Shown piece after piece: positions 8,186 to 16,898 of a stretch of 55,607 nt of DNA. The translations under genes and the position numbers were made by a program. The stretch spans positions 1-55,607 of the forward strand of contig JAIXVB010000265.1 of NCBI GenBank assembly GCA_027483245.1, given 5' to 3'. The notes beneath the pieces are model-generated. The model ran no database searches. It had not been told where the DNA came from and worked only from the letters and a program-made list of their open reading frames with translations. Origin of the DNA: Verrucomicrobiaceae bacterium (lineage in GTDB: Bacteria; Verrucomicrobiota; Verrucomicrobiia; Verrucomicrobiales; Verrucomicrobiaceae). Every line of letters starts with the position of its first letter. The stretch's first letter is position 1.

Positions 8186-8515
8186 ATGAGAAAGGTCATC
8201 ACTCTGCTGGCGATCACTGCCAGCTTCGCCATCTTCACTCCCGCCGCAGTGCAGGCAGGAGACCGCCATCATTCCAGCCGTTCCAGTCATGGTAGCGGTC
8301 ATAGTTCCGGCCACAATGGAGGCCACTCCAGCCACCACAAATCGGGACACAGATCTAACCACGGGAGTGGCGGCAGTCACGGCTACGACTTTCGTCATGG
8401 TTCCAGTCACGGCAGGCACAACTCCTCTCATCGCTCCAGCCACTACCGCGATAACAGAGGCCATATCAGCCTGCCTGGATTTCACTTCGATTTTGGCGGC
8501 CGTAGCCGTCACTAA
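8186..8515 (+). CDS. Exported His/Ser/Gly-rich protein
   Basis: This 109-residue protein has a signal peptide (MRKVITLLAITASFAIF..., cleaved near VQA) and a mature part made almost entirely of His, Ser, Gly and Arg (repeated SSHGSGHSSGH-like units). It is probably disordered and able to chelate several metal ions outside the cytoplasm. The start at 8186 begins the signal peptide; the in-frame ATG at 8150 lies in a hairpin-forming leader. A strong terminator follows. Low complexity prevents family assignment. Confidence 0.7.
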   Translation: MRKVITLLAITASFAIFTPAAVQAGDRHHSSRSSHGSGHSSGHNGGHSSHHKSGHRSNHGSGGSHGYDFRHGSSHGRHNSSHRSSHYRDNRGHISLPGFHFDFGGRSRH

Positions 8516-8545
8516 CGAGGAGTGAATATAATCGAAGGATTTCAC

Positions 8546-8585
8546 CAATCCCGCCAGAATATGCAAGAGTTCTGGCGGGATTTTT
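8546..8585. terminator. Rho-independent terminator, bidirectional
   Basis: A long perfect stem pairs AATCCCGCCAGAA (8547-8559) with its complement (8570-8582), followed by a T-run on the plus strand (TTTTT to 8585) and A/T bases on the other side. It ends the His-rich gene (8515) and probably also the minus-strand transcript finishing at 8617. Confidence 0.9.
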
Positions 8586-8616
8586 GTGCTCGAAGTGAAA
8601 GGATGTTTCATGAGCA

Positions 8617-9165
8617 TCAATCCGTTCCACCCATGAGTTTTTTGATGCTCGGCACACTGTAGGCTTCACCGGCGAGTTTGCCGTCCACAAAGGCCCGCAC
8701 GCCCCAGGCGTGATAGCGCACACCGGTAGCCTCAATGACCTTTGAGAGTGGTCGCTTGCCGCTGCCGGAGCGAACCGAATGGCGAGGAGTGAAGGTGAAG
8801 TTGACGAGCTTGGTCTTTGCGTCGGCCTCTTTGCTTTGCACAAGTTCCACGGTCTCAGTGCCGCCGTCATGTTTAACCACCTTGTTCGAGTCGAGGTTGT
8901 CGCCAAAGAACGCCCAGTCGAGCCGAACGGCGGCAGGCTTTTCGAGATGAAAGGCGGTAACCGAGATTTCAAGCCAGCGGCTTTGCACCTCCTGCGGATT
9001 GTTGCCTTTGGGGTCGTTGTGCTCGCTCTTGGCGGCAACCTGGAGCTTGATGCTGTTATCAGCGAGCGCTGATCCAGTGGTGGTGAGCAAAAGGCAGATT
9101 ATCTGCGCGGAAATCCGGCGGAATGAAATCCGGCGGCTTCGGGTAGAGGTGGTTCGGGTATTCAT
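8617..9165 (-). CDS. Exported protein of unknown function
   Basis: This 182-residue protein has an N-terminal Arg-rich stretch, a hydrophobic export segment (about 20-35, ending SALA) and a beta-rich polar mature domain (RWLEISVTAFHLEKP, VRLDWAFFGDN, YHAWGVRAFVDGK). No known motif was recognised. Its ATG overlaps the stop of the upstream gene by 4 nt (ATGA), so the two are translationally coupled. It is probably the last gene of the RND operon that begins near 16.4 kb or of a sub-operon from 10.1 kb. Confidence 0.65.
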   Translation of the reverse strand: MNTRTTSTRSRRISFRRISAQIICLLLTTTGSALADNSIKLQVAAKSEHNDPKGNNPQEVQSRWLEISVTAFHLEKPAAVRLDWAFFGDNLDSNKVVKHDGGTETVELVQSKEADAKTKLVNFTFTPRHSVRSGSGKRPLSKVIEATGVRYHAWGVRAFVDGKLAGEAYSVPSIKKLMGGTD

Positions 9166-9530
9166 AGTGCAGACACGCTCCTTCCGCTTTTTGGACTTGT
9201 GATGCCTCCTTGTTTGTTATGCAGCACGATCTGGGTGACAAAATCCGGCCCGATGAGAGGGTTGTGCAGGTTGACCTGGACTCGCATGCCTGTCTTAAGA
9301 TGTGCAGGCAGGGCTTCTGGCTCGTCGTGCCAGAACTTGGCCCACTCCGAGTAAACGAAACGGCGGACAGGGCCGCCATCCTGGGCGAAAACGATCCAGC
9401 GGGAGGCATGATCGACGCTATGGACAACGCCGGTCATCGTGCTGCCTCGCGGGTGTCTGGCTTCGGCGGTCGAAGGAAGCCAGAAGCCCAAGAGGATGGC
9501 GGCAGTGAAAAAGAGAATCGAGTGTTTCAT
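9162..9530 (-). CDS. Small exported protein of unknown function
   Basis: This 122-residue protein has a signal peptide (residues 1-22) and a beta-strand-rich body with MTGVVHSVDHASRWIVF, VRRFVYSEWAKFWHD and MRVQVNLHNPLIGPDFV. The GxVxSVDxxxRxIxF pattern is typical of small OB-like or copper-associated exported proteins, but I cannot name a family. It lies 73 nt after the EYACTC-type protein gene and overlaps the next gene by 4 nt. Confidence 0.65.
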   Translation of the reverse strand: MKHSILFFTAAILLGFWLPSTAEARHPRGSTMTGVVHSVDHASRWIVFAQDGGPVRRFVYSEWAKFWHDEPEALPAHLKTGMRVQVNLHNPLIGPDFVTQIVLHNKQGGITSPKSGRSVSAL

Positions 9531-9553
9531 GACTGTGTGTGCCCGCAGCCAGC

Positions 9554-9581
9554 AGCGCCGCCCTCACGGTGGGACGGCGCT
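9554..9581. terminator. Intergenic hairpin inside the metal operon
   Basis: AGCGCCG (9554-9560) pairs with CGGCGCT (9575-9581), and the stem extends inward with one G-U pair to about 10 bp. It lies between the stop at 9604 and the start at 9530 on the minus strand. No U-run follows, so it is more likely a processing or attenuation element. The flank 9571-9604 resembles 23321-23354. Confidence 0.45.
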
Positions 9582-9603
9582 GTGGCATGACGCAGGCGAG
9601 AGG

Positions 9604-10074
9604 TTACTTTTTCTCCTCTTCACCGTGCGCACAGGTGCAGGCGTATTCCTTGTTCTTGCAGGTAGGGCAGTCGTTGAGGTTCAGATTGAACTTCTCGGTC
9701 ACTGCCTTGGCACCTTCCTTCTCGCGGATCTGCACCACGGTGGGGAGGTCGTTGCCTTCGGGAACTGCCTTGTCTGAGACGAGCTTGTCGCCGTCTTTGG
9801 TGAAGCTCAGCTTCGTGGGAGCAGACCGGTCTCCAAGAGTGACGCTAATGACTTGCGCTCCAGGCGCGACGACTTTCATGTCGTCGTCGATGAATCGGAT
9901 TTCGACCTTCTTGTCCTTGTTCACAAAGAACTCGACGTGGGGCTCGACTTCAGTGATGAGTTTGCCACCGGTAGGTCCGGCTTTGGCTTCATGCTCGTGA
10001 TCGTGTTTGTCAGCGGCGGTCGCCGAGAAGGCCAGAGCGAGGGTCAGAAGGGTGGTGGTAAGCAGTTTTTTCAT
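9604..10074 (-). CDS. Exported protein with C-terminal CxxC...EYACTC metal-binding tail
   Basis: This 156-residue protein has a signal peptide (residues 1-20), a His-rich start of the mature part (DKHDHEHE) and a beta-rich domain. The tail is CPTCKNKEYACTCAHGEEE. It is clearly paralogous to the protein at 16464-16898, which shares the layout (GPRKG/GPTGGK start, EFFVxK/EFLVEKxR, DKLVS, then C..C...EYACTC). Both lie directly downstream of an RND pump gene. A periplasmic metal-binding accessory role is inferred. The start at 10074 marks the signal peptide; the frame extends upstream to 10275 only by overlapping the RND gene. Confidence 0.8.
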   Translation of the reverse strand: MKKLLTTTLLTLALAFSATAADKHDHEHEAKAGPTGGKLITEVEPHVEFFVNKDKKVEIRFIDDDMKVVAPGAQVISVTLGDRSAPTKLSFTKDGDKLVSDKAVPEGNDLPTVVQIREKEGAKAVTEKFNLNLNDCPTCKNKEYACTCAHGEEEKK

Positions 10075-10112
10075 GATGTGGTTCGTTTGGTTTGGTTCGT
10101 TTGGTTTTGCCT
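10075..10112 (-). promoter_or_regulatory. A/C-rich leader with tandem ACCAAAC-type repeats
   Basis: On the minus strand the leader reads AAAACCAAACGAACC and then AAACCAAACGAACCACATC before the ATG at 10074. It lacks a Shine-Dalgarno motif and resembles the leader at 4964-4990. Confidence 0.5.
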
Positions 10113-10156
10113 TGGCGGCGGAAGCCTGAGCCTCCGTCGATTCGGAAAGGGGTGGG

Positions 10157-13100
10157 TCAATGAGACGCAGGCGCATCGTTCTCGATGGCACTGGCGGCCG
10201 CCTTGCGCCCAAAGGTATAGAACACGGTGGGCGTGACGCCGAGGCCAAGCAGGGTGCTGGTGATGAGGCCGCCAACGATAACGACGGCCACAGGATGGAG
10301 GATCTCCTTGCCTGGCTGATCGGCAGCGAGCACGAGCGGGATCAACCCGATACCAGCGGCCAGCGCGGTCATCAGCACCGGCACCAGACGCTCCTTGGTG
10401 CCGCGAATGACCATCTTCCGGGTGAAGCCCTCGCCTTCGTGCTGCATGAGATGCAGGTAATGGCTGATAAGCATGATGCTGTTACGGGCGGCGACACCGG
10501 CGACGGCGATGAAACCAACCAGCGTGGCGATGCTGATGTTGTTCAGCTTGAAGTATGTGAAGACGAGCCCGCCGACCATGGCTAGCGGAATGTCGCACAG
10601 CACCTGGATGGCGAAGAATGGTGTGCGGAAGTAGCCGTAGAGAAGGAAGGCAATCACGGCAAGCACCACGAGGGTAAAGGTGGCAATGCGCTGCGTGGCC
10701 TCCTGCTGCGCCTGGAACTCACCCTCGAAAGTGATGAAGTAGCCTTCAGGGAGCTTGACCTTTTCGGTGACTTCATCCCGCATTTTGACGACGAGGTTCG
10801 ACACGTCCTGCACGGTGGGCTTGATAGCCAAGGCGAAGCGGCGCTGGCTGTTTTCGCGGAAGATGACGTTCGGCCCTTTGGCCTCACGCACATCGGCGAC
10901 AAGTGAAAGCGGGATACGCTGGCCGCCAGCCTCAATAGGGAGTTCGGCGATCTTATCGGGTGAGTCACGCCATTCAACAGGCAGCCGCAGGACGAGATTC
11001 ACTGCACGTTGTCCCTCGCGCAGTTCGGCCACATCTTTACCACCTATGAGAGCGGAAAGCTGGTCGTTTAACTTGCCTGGGGCGATGCCGTAGGCTTTGG
11101 CGCGGTCACGGTCAGCCTCGATGCGAAGCTGCGGGATGGAGGAAGTCTGGTCGAGTTTGCAGTCTTCGAATCCTGGGATGGTTTTCGCAATACTCTGAAT
11201 CTCGATGCCAATCTGGCGGAGCTTTTCGAGATCTGGGCCAAAAACTTTCACCGCCACGGGTGCAGAAACACCACTCATCATGTGGCCGATGCGGTCAGCT
11301 AGAGGGCCGCTGACAACCGCGAAAACACCCGGCACTGTTTTGAGTTTTTTGGTGATGTCTTCGATGATCTCTTTGCGACCGCGACCTCCGGCGGAATGGC
11401 CTTCGCCGTCACCCTCTTCTTTGCGAAAGTCCACGTCAAACTCGGCGGTGGAGACGGGTACAACGTGATCCCCACGCTCGGCGCGTCCCAGACGGCGGCC
11501 TACTTTGGAGACACCTTCGACTGAGAGAATCTGCTGCTCCAGCACGTCGGAGATTTTGTTCATCTCCTCCAGTGAGGTGCCGGGAGCCGCCGTAGCCGCC
11601 ACAAGCGCTGTTTCCTCCTGGAACTTGGGCAGGAAGTCCTTGTTCATCCGGGGGTAAAGCGAAAACGCGGCAATGACGATGACTAGCACGATGCCAAGCA
11701 TGAGGAACGGCTGGCTGAGGCCGAATCGCAGCAGCGTGTTCTCTAGCAGCCATTTCATACCGCGAGTAAGGAAGCCGTCCTTGTGCTCATGGCCTACCTT
11801 GGGATTTAGCAGAATAGAGCACAGCACCGGGATCGCCGTGAGTGAGACGACGAAGGAAGCCATCATCGAGATAATAGTGGCGATGGCGATGGGGGCAAAA
11901 AGCTTACCTTCCACTCCCGTCAAACCCAGCAGCGGCAGGAACACCAGAATGATGAGCACCGTGGCATAGAGGATGGAATTACGCACTTCGCCAGAAGCCT
12001 TGGCAATAACTTGCAATCTGGGGTGTGGATGCGGCAGAGCCGCGTTCTCCCGCAATCGGCGGAAGACGTTCTCTACATCTACAATAGCATCGTCCACAAC
12101 CATACCAATGGCGACGGCGAGTCCACCAAGAGTCATGCTGTTCACACTGATGCCGAACCATTTGAAGACCAGCATGGTAATGCCAAACGAAAGCGGCATG
12201 GCCATCAGCGTGATGAAGGTGGTGCGGAAGTTCAGCAGGAACAGGAACAGCACGATGGTCACCATGATGGCTCCGTCACGAATGGCCTCGGTGAGATTTC
12301 CGATTGCATTGTCGATGAAGTCTTTTTGCTGGAACAGCAGCGTGGTTTCGATGCCTGGAGGAAAGGTGGAGTTCAATTCATCCAATGCCACTTTGATTTG
12401 TTCCGTAAGTGCCCGTGTATCAAAGCCAGGTGACTTGGTTATAGACATGATGACGCCGTAGGTGGCAGACTTCTCCGGGTACTGGCTCACGGTGGCATCA
12501 CCACGCATCGGCTCCACACTCCAGATAACGTTTGCCACATCCCCGATGGATATAGGGCGATCATTGACCTTTTTGATGACTGTGCGGGCGATGTCGTCCA
12601 GTTCAACCGTCATCGCCAAGTTGCGCACCATGATTTCCGTGGGGCCTGTATTAATGAAGCCGCCCGTCGTGGTGTTGGCCGCCTCCGTGGCCGCCTGCTC
12701 CAATTCATCAAAGCCGATGCCATTAGCCTGCATTTTGAAGGGGTCAGGCTGGATTTCGATTCGCTTCACACCGCCGCCCATATTTAGGATTTCGGCAATG
12801 CCCGAGATGCTTTGCAAGCGGCGCTTGATCGTCCAGTCAGCTAGGGAACGCACTTCACGAGGCGGCAGGTAGCCGGGTTCACCTTCCTTGATGGTAGAGC
12901 GCACGCCGACGAGAAGAATCTCACCCATGAGTGAGGCCACCGGCGTCATGAAAGGCTGCACGCCTTCTGGTAATTGCTCACGCACACCTTGAAGGCGCTC
13001 CTGGACGAACATTCGTGCTTTATAAATGTCCGTGTCCCACCCGAATTCCGCGTAGACGAGCGATAGCGCCACGTCAGAATTGGAACGCAGTCGAGTCAGA

Positions 13101-13333
13101 CCAGCTACGCCCATGAGGGCGCTTTCAATGGGCTGTGTGACGCGTGTTTCCACTTCTTCTGGTGCCAGGCCGGAGGCCTCAGTCAGGATGATGACCGTTG
13201 GCTTGGTGAGGTCAGGCAGCACCTCCACAGGCAGCTCCGTGGCCGTCTTCAAGCCCATCACCATGAGGATGAGCGAGACGCCAATGATGAGCGCCCTGCT
13301 GGCGAGCGCCCAATGAATCATTTTGTTCAGCAT
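10157..13333 (-). CDS. Heavy-metal efflux RND permease (CusA/CzcA family)
   Basis: This 1058-residue inner-membrane proton antiporter is the pump of a tripartite metal exporter. It has the N-terminal TM helix (MIHWALASRALIIGVSLIL), two large periplasmic loops, and two six-TM blocks. The first block has GGLAVAIGMVVDDAIVDVEN, the charged TM4 motif of this family. The start at 13333 was chosen because the adaptor gene ends at 13335 and MLNKMIHW matches RND N-termini; an upstream extension to 13492 overlaps the adaptor. The order TolC-adaptor-RND-EYACTC protein is repeated at 16464-22030. The VVDD variant of TM4 differs from the CzcA at 16895, suggesting a different metal range. Confidence 0.95.
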   Translation of the reverse strand: MLNKMIHWALASRALIIGVSLILMVMGLKTATELPVEVLPDLTKPTVIILTEASGLAPEEVETRVTQPIESALMGVAGLTRLRSNSDVALSLVYAEFGWDTDIYKARMFVQERLQGVREQLPEGVQPFMTPVASLMGEILLVGVRSTIKEGEPGYLPPREVRSLADWTIKRRLQSISGIAEILNMGGGVKRIEIQPDPFKMQANGIGFDELEQAATEAANTTTGGFINTGPTEIMVRNLAMTVELDDIARTVIKKVNDRPISIGDVANVIWSVEPMRGDATVSQYPEKSATYGVIMSITKSPGFDTRALTEQIKVALDELNSTFPPGIETTLLFQQKDFIDNAIGNLTEAIRDGAIMVTIVLFLFLLNFRTTFITLMAMPLSFGITMLVFKWFGISVNSMTLGGLAVAIGMVVDDAIVDVENVFRRLRENAALPHPHPRLQVIAKASGEVRNSILYATVLIILVFLPLLGLTGVEGKLFAPIAIATIISMMASFVVSLTAIPVLCSILLNPKVGHEHKDGFLTRGMKWLLENTLLRFGLSQPFLMLGIVLVIVIAAFSLYPRMNKDFLPKFQEETALVAATAAPGTSLEEMNKISDVLEQQILSVEGVSKVGRRLGRAERGDHVVPVSTAEFDVDFRKEEGDGEGHSAGGRGRKEIIEDITKKLKTVPGVFAVVSGPLADRIGHMMSGVSAPVAVKVFGPDLEKLRQIGIEIQSIAKTIPGFEDCKLDQTSSIPQLRIEADRDRAKAYGIAPGKLNDQLSALIGGKDVAELREGQRAVNLVLRLPVEWRDSPDKIAELPIEAGGQRIPLSLVADVREAKGPNVIFRENSQRRFALAIKPTVQDVSNLVVKMRDEVTEKVKLPEGYFITFEGEFQAQQEATQRIATFTLVVLAVIAFLLYGYFRTPFFAIQVLCDIPLAMVGGLVFTYFKLNNISIATLVGFIAVAGVAARNSIMLISHYLHLMQHEGEGFTRKMVIRGTKERLVPVLMTALAAGIGLIPLVLAADQPGKEILHPVAVVIVGGLITSTLLGLGVTPTVFYTFGRKAAASAIENDAPASH

Positions 13334-13334
13334 A

Positions 13335-14510
13335 CTAGTGCGCCTCCTTCTTGGTGGGGGTGGGGGCCTGGGTGTCGCTCTCGTCATCCACGCGGCTTTT
13401 CTTGGTGAAAATGGAAAGCAGCAGCAGGACAAATAGAACGCCCGTGGCATACATCCACATAGAGCTGGCTCCGCCAGATTCTTCATGTCCATGACCGTCG
13501 CCTCCTCCTTGCTTGGCGGCCAACTCGGCTTTTTTCTCGGGGGTTAACTCACCGCCATCGGCGGCGTGTTCATGACCGTGCGCTGCATCCAATGCTTCTT
13601 TCAGCGAGACGCTGCTGGCTCCGGCAAAAGAGAGTGAATATGCACCGCGAGTGACCACTTCATCTGCTGGTAGCAGCCCGTTGGTAACTTCGACAAAACG
13701 GTCATTGATCTCACCCACGGTGACAGGCGTTTTCACAAAGGCGTTCGCGAGGTCAAAATCCTTCACATAGACGAAGCGGTTACCTCCCTCGCCTTGCAAA
13801 GCGGCTCGCGGTACACTGACGACGTTGCCACGCTTGCTCATAACGATGCTGAATTCCGCCCTCATGTCCGAGCGAAGTTGCCCGCCATTGTTCGGAAGAC
13901 GGAAGATGGCGTCGATTGTGCCACTCTCCTTGTCCGCACTGGTACCGAAGCGCAGCAACTCGCCATCAAATTTCTCATTCGGCAGTGCAGCGACCTTGAT
14001 ATGCGCTACGGTTCCTGGCGTCATGCGCCCGGCTTGATGCTCCGGCACACGAGCGACGGCATAGACCTCGCTGAGGTCGGTGATCTCCAGCATCGCTTTC
14101 TCGGGGTCAATGGGATCGCCCAAGCGTGCATCCACATGGGTGACAAGGCCCGCCAGCGGTGCAACAAGAGAAATAACTGGTGGTGGATCGCCTGGCTGGC
14201 GGCTTTCCACCTTCGCAACTTCGTCGCCCAACTTCACTGTTTCCCCAGGCGATACCTTCAGCTCAACAATGCGCCCTGGAATGCGGCTACTGACAGCCGC
14301 GACTTTACTGGGAATGGCTTCGATGCGGCCTAACGAAAAAATGGTGGCCTCGAAGTCCGTTTCTTCGACCTCGACGGTTTCGATGCGGAGGTTCTTCACT
14401 CCAGTCTCGTCGAGCACGACGGTGTTTGCAGCACGTTTAGCATCACCTTCGGCATGGACCACACCAGACATGGCGAGGCAGAGGATCAAAGAGGCAAGGG
14501 ATCGTTTCAT
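13335..14510 (-). CDS. RND periplasmic adaptor (CzcB-like) with C-terminal His-rich and TM segment
   Basis: This 391-residue protein has a signal peptide, then barrel and lipoyl-like segments (IPGRIVELKVSPGETVKLGDEV) and the adaptor beta-barrel (VPEHQAGRMTPGTVAHIKV). The C-terminal extension is unusual: a His/Glu-rich stretch (AAHGHEHAADGGE, then GDGHGHEESGG) followed by a TM helix (about 348-367) and a charged tail. Most CzcB proteins lack a C-terminal TM. One base separates its stop from the RND start. The extension could bind metal and hold the adaptor to the pump; this is inference. Confidence 0.92.
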   Translation of the reverse strand: MKRSLASLILCLAMSGVVHAEGDAKRAANTVVLDETGVKNLRIETVEVEETDFEATIFSLGRIEAIPSKVAAVSSRIPGRIVELKVSPGETVKLGDEVAKVESRQPGDPPPVISLVAPLAGLVTHVDARLGDPIDPEKAMLEITDLSEVYAVARVPEHQAGRMTPGTVAHIKVAALPNEKFDGELLRFGTSADKESGTIDAIFRLPNNGGQLRSDMRAEFSIVMSKRGNVVSVPRAALQGEGGNRFVYVKDFDLANAFVKTPVTVGEINDRFVEVTNGLLPADEVVTRGAYSLSFAGASSVSLKEALDAAHGHEHAADGGELTPEKKAELAAKQGGGDGHGHEESGGASSMWMYATGVLFVLLLLSIFTKKSRVDDESDTQAPTPTKKEAH

Positions 14511-14549
14511 ATTGGGAATCAGATGGGGAATCAGATGGGGAGGGTGAAA

Positions 14550-15800
14550 TTAGCGTTTTGTAGAAGTGACTGGCACTGCGGGCGCGTGCTTGCCGATGGC
14601 CGTCTCGTAGCGGATGCGGGCGAGGTGAAAGTCACGCACGGCATCCAGAGCTGCGGCTTCCAGTTGCAGGCGCTGCTCGCGGGCTCGGAGAATTGTGAGC
14701 AAGTCGGTCTGGCCGCTCTCGTAGGCTTTTTCGAGCTTTCCAGTCTGCTCGATCACGAGCGGAAGTAGCTTGTCGCGGGTTTCGTGTGCGAGATCATAGC
14801 TGGTCTGCATGTCTTTCCGGGCATTCTCCACATCACTACGGATTTGCTTGGCAAGCGCCGCTTGCTCTAGGCGCACACGCTCCGCAGTGGCGGTTTTCTC
14901 GGCCACTTGCCCCTCGTTCTTGTTCCAAAACGGTAACGGAAGCGAGATGCGGAAACCAATCACACCATTGGTCCGTCGATCATCTCCAGATGCATTTTGA
15001 TATTCTGGCCCGGCGAAGATGCCAGCGCTCACGTCCTGCCACTTGTTGGCTTTGGCAAGACCGATGTCGGTTTGAGAAGCGATGAGCTTGGCTTCAGCGA
15101 GCTGATAATCTGCACGCATTATCCAATTTGCACCTTTGCCGGGCACGCCCATTTCAGGGAGGGTGCCGGAGATCGACAGAGCCTCATCTGGGTCAAGGTC
15201 TAGCATAGGCTTGAGAGTGCCCAACAGGCTGCGGCTCTCGCCTTCCAGCTTGCGGGCTTCCACAATGAGGCGTTGTGCGTCCACTTGAGACTGTGCGGCA
15301 TCCAGCGCCGAGAGTTCACCTGCCTTTGCGCGTCCGGCAACGAACGCTGAGAGTTTTGTCGCCAACGCTGTCTGCTGCTGGCGCAACCCCCGCTGCTGCT
15401 CAATGGCGAGAATCTGCACTGCCAAAGTTTGCGCATCAGAAATCAAACTCCGTTCGGCATCTTTTACCTCCAGCTCAGCTGCGGTAACGAGCTGTCCGGT
15501 GAGCTGCTTCTCCAACCGCAAGCGCCTGGTGATTGGAAACGACTGATCGAGCGATAGGGTGACCTCGCCTGGCGAAAGGAATGTTTCATTGCGTGAATCT
15601 AAGCCCACTGAGGGATTTGAGAGCCGCCCGGCACCGAGCTGGCGAGCACGAGCCTCCTCTACAGCCATGCGAGCGGCCTTGAGAGTAGGGTGCGAGGCGC
15701 GGACCCGTGATCCTATGTCCGAAAGGGTGAGTGTAACGGCAGATGCCGACGAGGCGGCTGCACACAGCAGCGGTAGAAGCAAAAAGGAATAGCGAAGCAT
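14550..15800 (-). CDS. TolC-family outer membrane efflux protein (CzcC-like)
   Basis: This 416-residue protein has a signal peptide (residues 1-21) and two OEP helical repeats (HPTLKAARMAVEEARARQLGA; later RADYQLAEAKLIASQTDIGLAK). The usual LRLEKQL and FRISLPLPFWNKNEGQV motifs are present. It would be the outer-membrane channel for the adaptor and pump just downstream. The 39-nt gap to the adaptor gene contains a short direct duplication of GGGAATCAGAT. The closest relative in the window appears to be the gene at 20753-22030. Confidence 0.93.
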   Translation of the reverse strand: MLRYSFLLLPLLCAAASSASAVTLTLSDIGSRVRASHPTLKAARMAVEEARARQLGAGRLSNPSVGLDSRNETFLSPGEVTLSLDQSFPITRRLRLEKQLTGQLVTAAELEVKDAERSLISDAQTLAVQILAIEQQRGLRQQQTALATKLSAFVAGRAKAGELSALDAAQSQVDAQRLIVEARKLEGESRSLLGTLKPMLDLDPDEALSISGTLPEMGVPGKGANWIMRADYQLAEAKLIASQTDIGLAKANKWQDVSAGIFAGPEYQNASGDDRRTNGVIGFRISLPLPFWNKNEGQVAEKTATAERVRLEQAALAKQIRSDVENARKDMQTSYDLAHETRDKLLPLVIEQTGKLEKAYESGQTDLLTILRAREQRLQLEAAALDAVRDFHLARIRYETAIGKHAPAVPVTSTKR

Positions 15801-15914
15801 GAGAAAGACAGTGGTTTGTGGTTTGCAGGCGTGGACATGCCATGCCAGGAGCAGTGAGAAGATCCCCAGTGCGCATCAGCCGTCAGTCGTGGACGGCAGC
15901 GCAGGCTTCTTACC

Positions 15915-16361
15915 TCAAACCAAAATCACCATACAACGTGCCACCTGCAACGATGCAGGCGGACTCTCCCCGGCTGTGTCCAGGGGTATCTTCATCCATT
16001 CATTCTCATCGAGCGCTTGAATCAGCACCCAGTCATGAACCCAGGTCTCAATGACCAATACCCCAACAAAAGCAGGAATCGAAACTGCCGTCAGGCTTGA
16101 GGGGGCAGCCTGCATGTCTACATCTAGAGGCGCGTGGTGATCTTTCTCGCCCTGATTTTCACAGTTGTTCGTGGAGGTTTCTTCGCAAGGAACTTCATGC
16201 GACTGATCATCCACCACCACTTGATGGCAGTGCTCAACTTCTGTCTCCACAAGAGCACTGCCATGGTCGCAGGCATAGCCACGCTGGACACCAAACACCT
16301 GCGCACACGCTACGACCAAGACGGTCAGCATGAGGAGAATGTGTTTGCGAGAACGTGACAT
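15915..16361 (-). CDS. Small exported Cys/His-rich protein upstream of TolC
   Basis: This 148-residue protein has a signal peptide (about residues 1-30). Cys/His pairs are scattered in the mature part (ACDHG, EHCHQVVVDD, VPCEETSTNNCENQGEKDHH). A hydrophobic stretch follows at about 93-110, and the tail is similar in style to those of other genes in this position (PPASLQVARCMV). The role as first gene of the second RND operon is clear from position. Function is unknown; metal binding is inferred. A terminator of the preceding operon lies just upstream (16411-16449). Confidence 0.65.
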   Translation of the reverse strand: MSRSRKHILLMLTVLVVACAQVFGVQRGYACDHGSALVETEVEHCHQVVVDDQSHEVPCEETSTNNCENQGEKDHHAPLDVDMQAAPSSLTAVSIPAFVGVLVIETWVHDWVLIQALDENEWMKIPLDTAGESPPASLQVARCMVILV

Positions 16362-16410
16362 GTTAATGTGCTAAGATGCTCTGACGCCCAATATATTCAA
16401 TTTTAATTTT

Positions 16411-16449
16411 TTTAAAAGCCCCTGATTCTGGCATCACGAATCAGGAGCC
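16411..16449 (-). terminator. Rho-independent terminator of the CzcA operon
   Basis: On the minus strand GCTCCTGATTC pairs with GAATCAGGGGC (plus-strand coordinates 16438-16448 and 16418-16428), followed by TTTT and an A/T-rich run. It lies 15 nt after the stop of the gene at 16464. Confidence 0.8.
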
Positions 16450-16463
16450 TCGAAGTTCTTCAA

Positions 16464-16898
16464 TCACTCGTCGCACGTACAAGCATATTCTGCGTTGCTA
16501 CACCCGTTGCAGACATGGGTTTGGAGCTTGATACGAAAGTTCTTCACCTTCGCGTTAGGTGTTGCCTTGGCCTGCAGAACAATTTGGTAGCCTTCGCCAT
16601 CTGGCAGTGGGGTCTTCGAGACCAGCATGTCGCCTTTCTTCTCAAACTCGATCTTCATCTTGCCGCTCGGCGCTTCGGCTGTGGCGGTGACGACTTCGGT
16701 ACTGGCTGGCTGGGATTTCAGCGCGGCGTCATAGACGGCAATGCTGATGGTACGGTTCTTCTCAACCAAGAATTCGGCATGCTTATCGCCGAATTCAAGG
16801 AGAAGTCCTTTGCGGGGACCAGCTTTGACTTTTGCATCAGCAAAGGCTGACGTGGTGGCAAGGGTGGCAATGATGAGGATGTTTAACAGTGTTTTCAT
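16464..16898 (-). CDS. Exported protein with C-terminal CxxC...EYACTC tail (paralog of 9604-10074)
   Basis: This 144-residue protein has a signal peptide (residues 1-20), the start GPRKGLLLEFGDKHAEFLVE, a beta-rich middle and the tail CNGCSNAEYACTCDE. It matches the protein at 9604-10074 in layout and tail. The ATG overlaps the stop of the upstream CzcA gene by 4 nt, so it is translationally coupled to the pump. It may be a periplasmic metallochaperone or sensor dedicated to the pump; this is inferred from position and cysteines. Confidence 0.82.
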   Translation of the reverse strand: MKTLLNILIIATLATTSAFADAKVKAGPRKGLLLEFGDKHAEFLVEKNRTISIAVYDAALKSQPASTEVVTATAEAPSGKMKIEFEKKGDMLVSKTPLPDGEGYQIVLQAKATPNAKVKNFRIKLQTHVCNGCSNAEYACTCDE

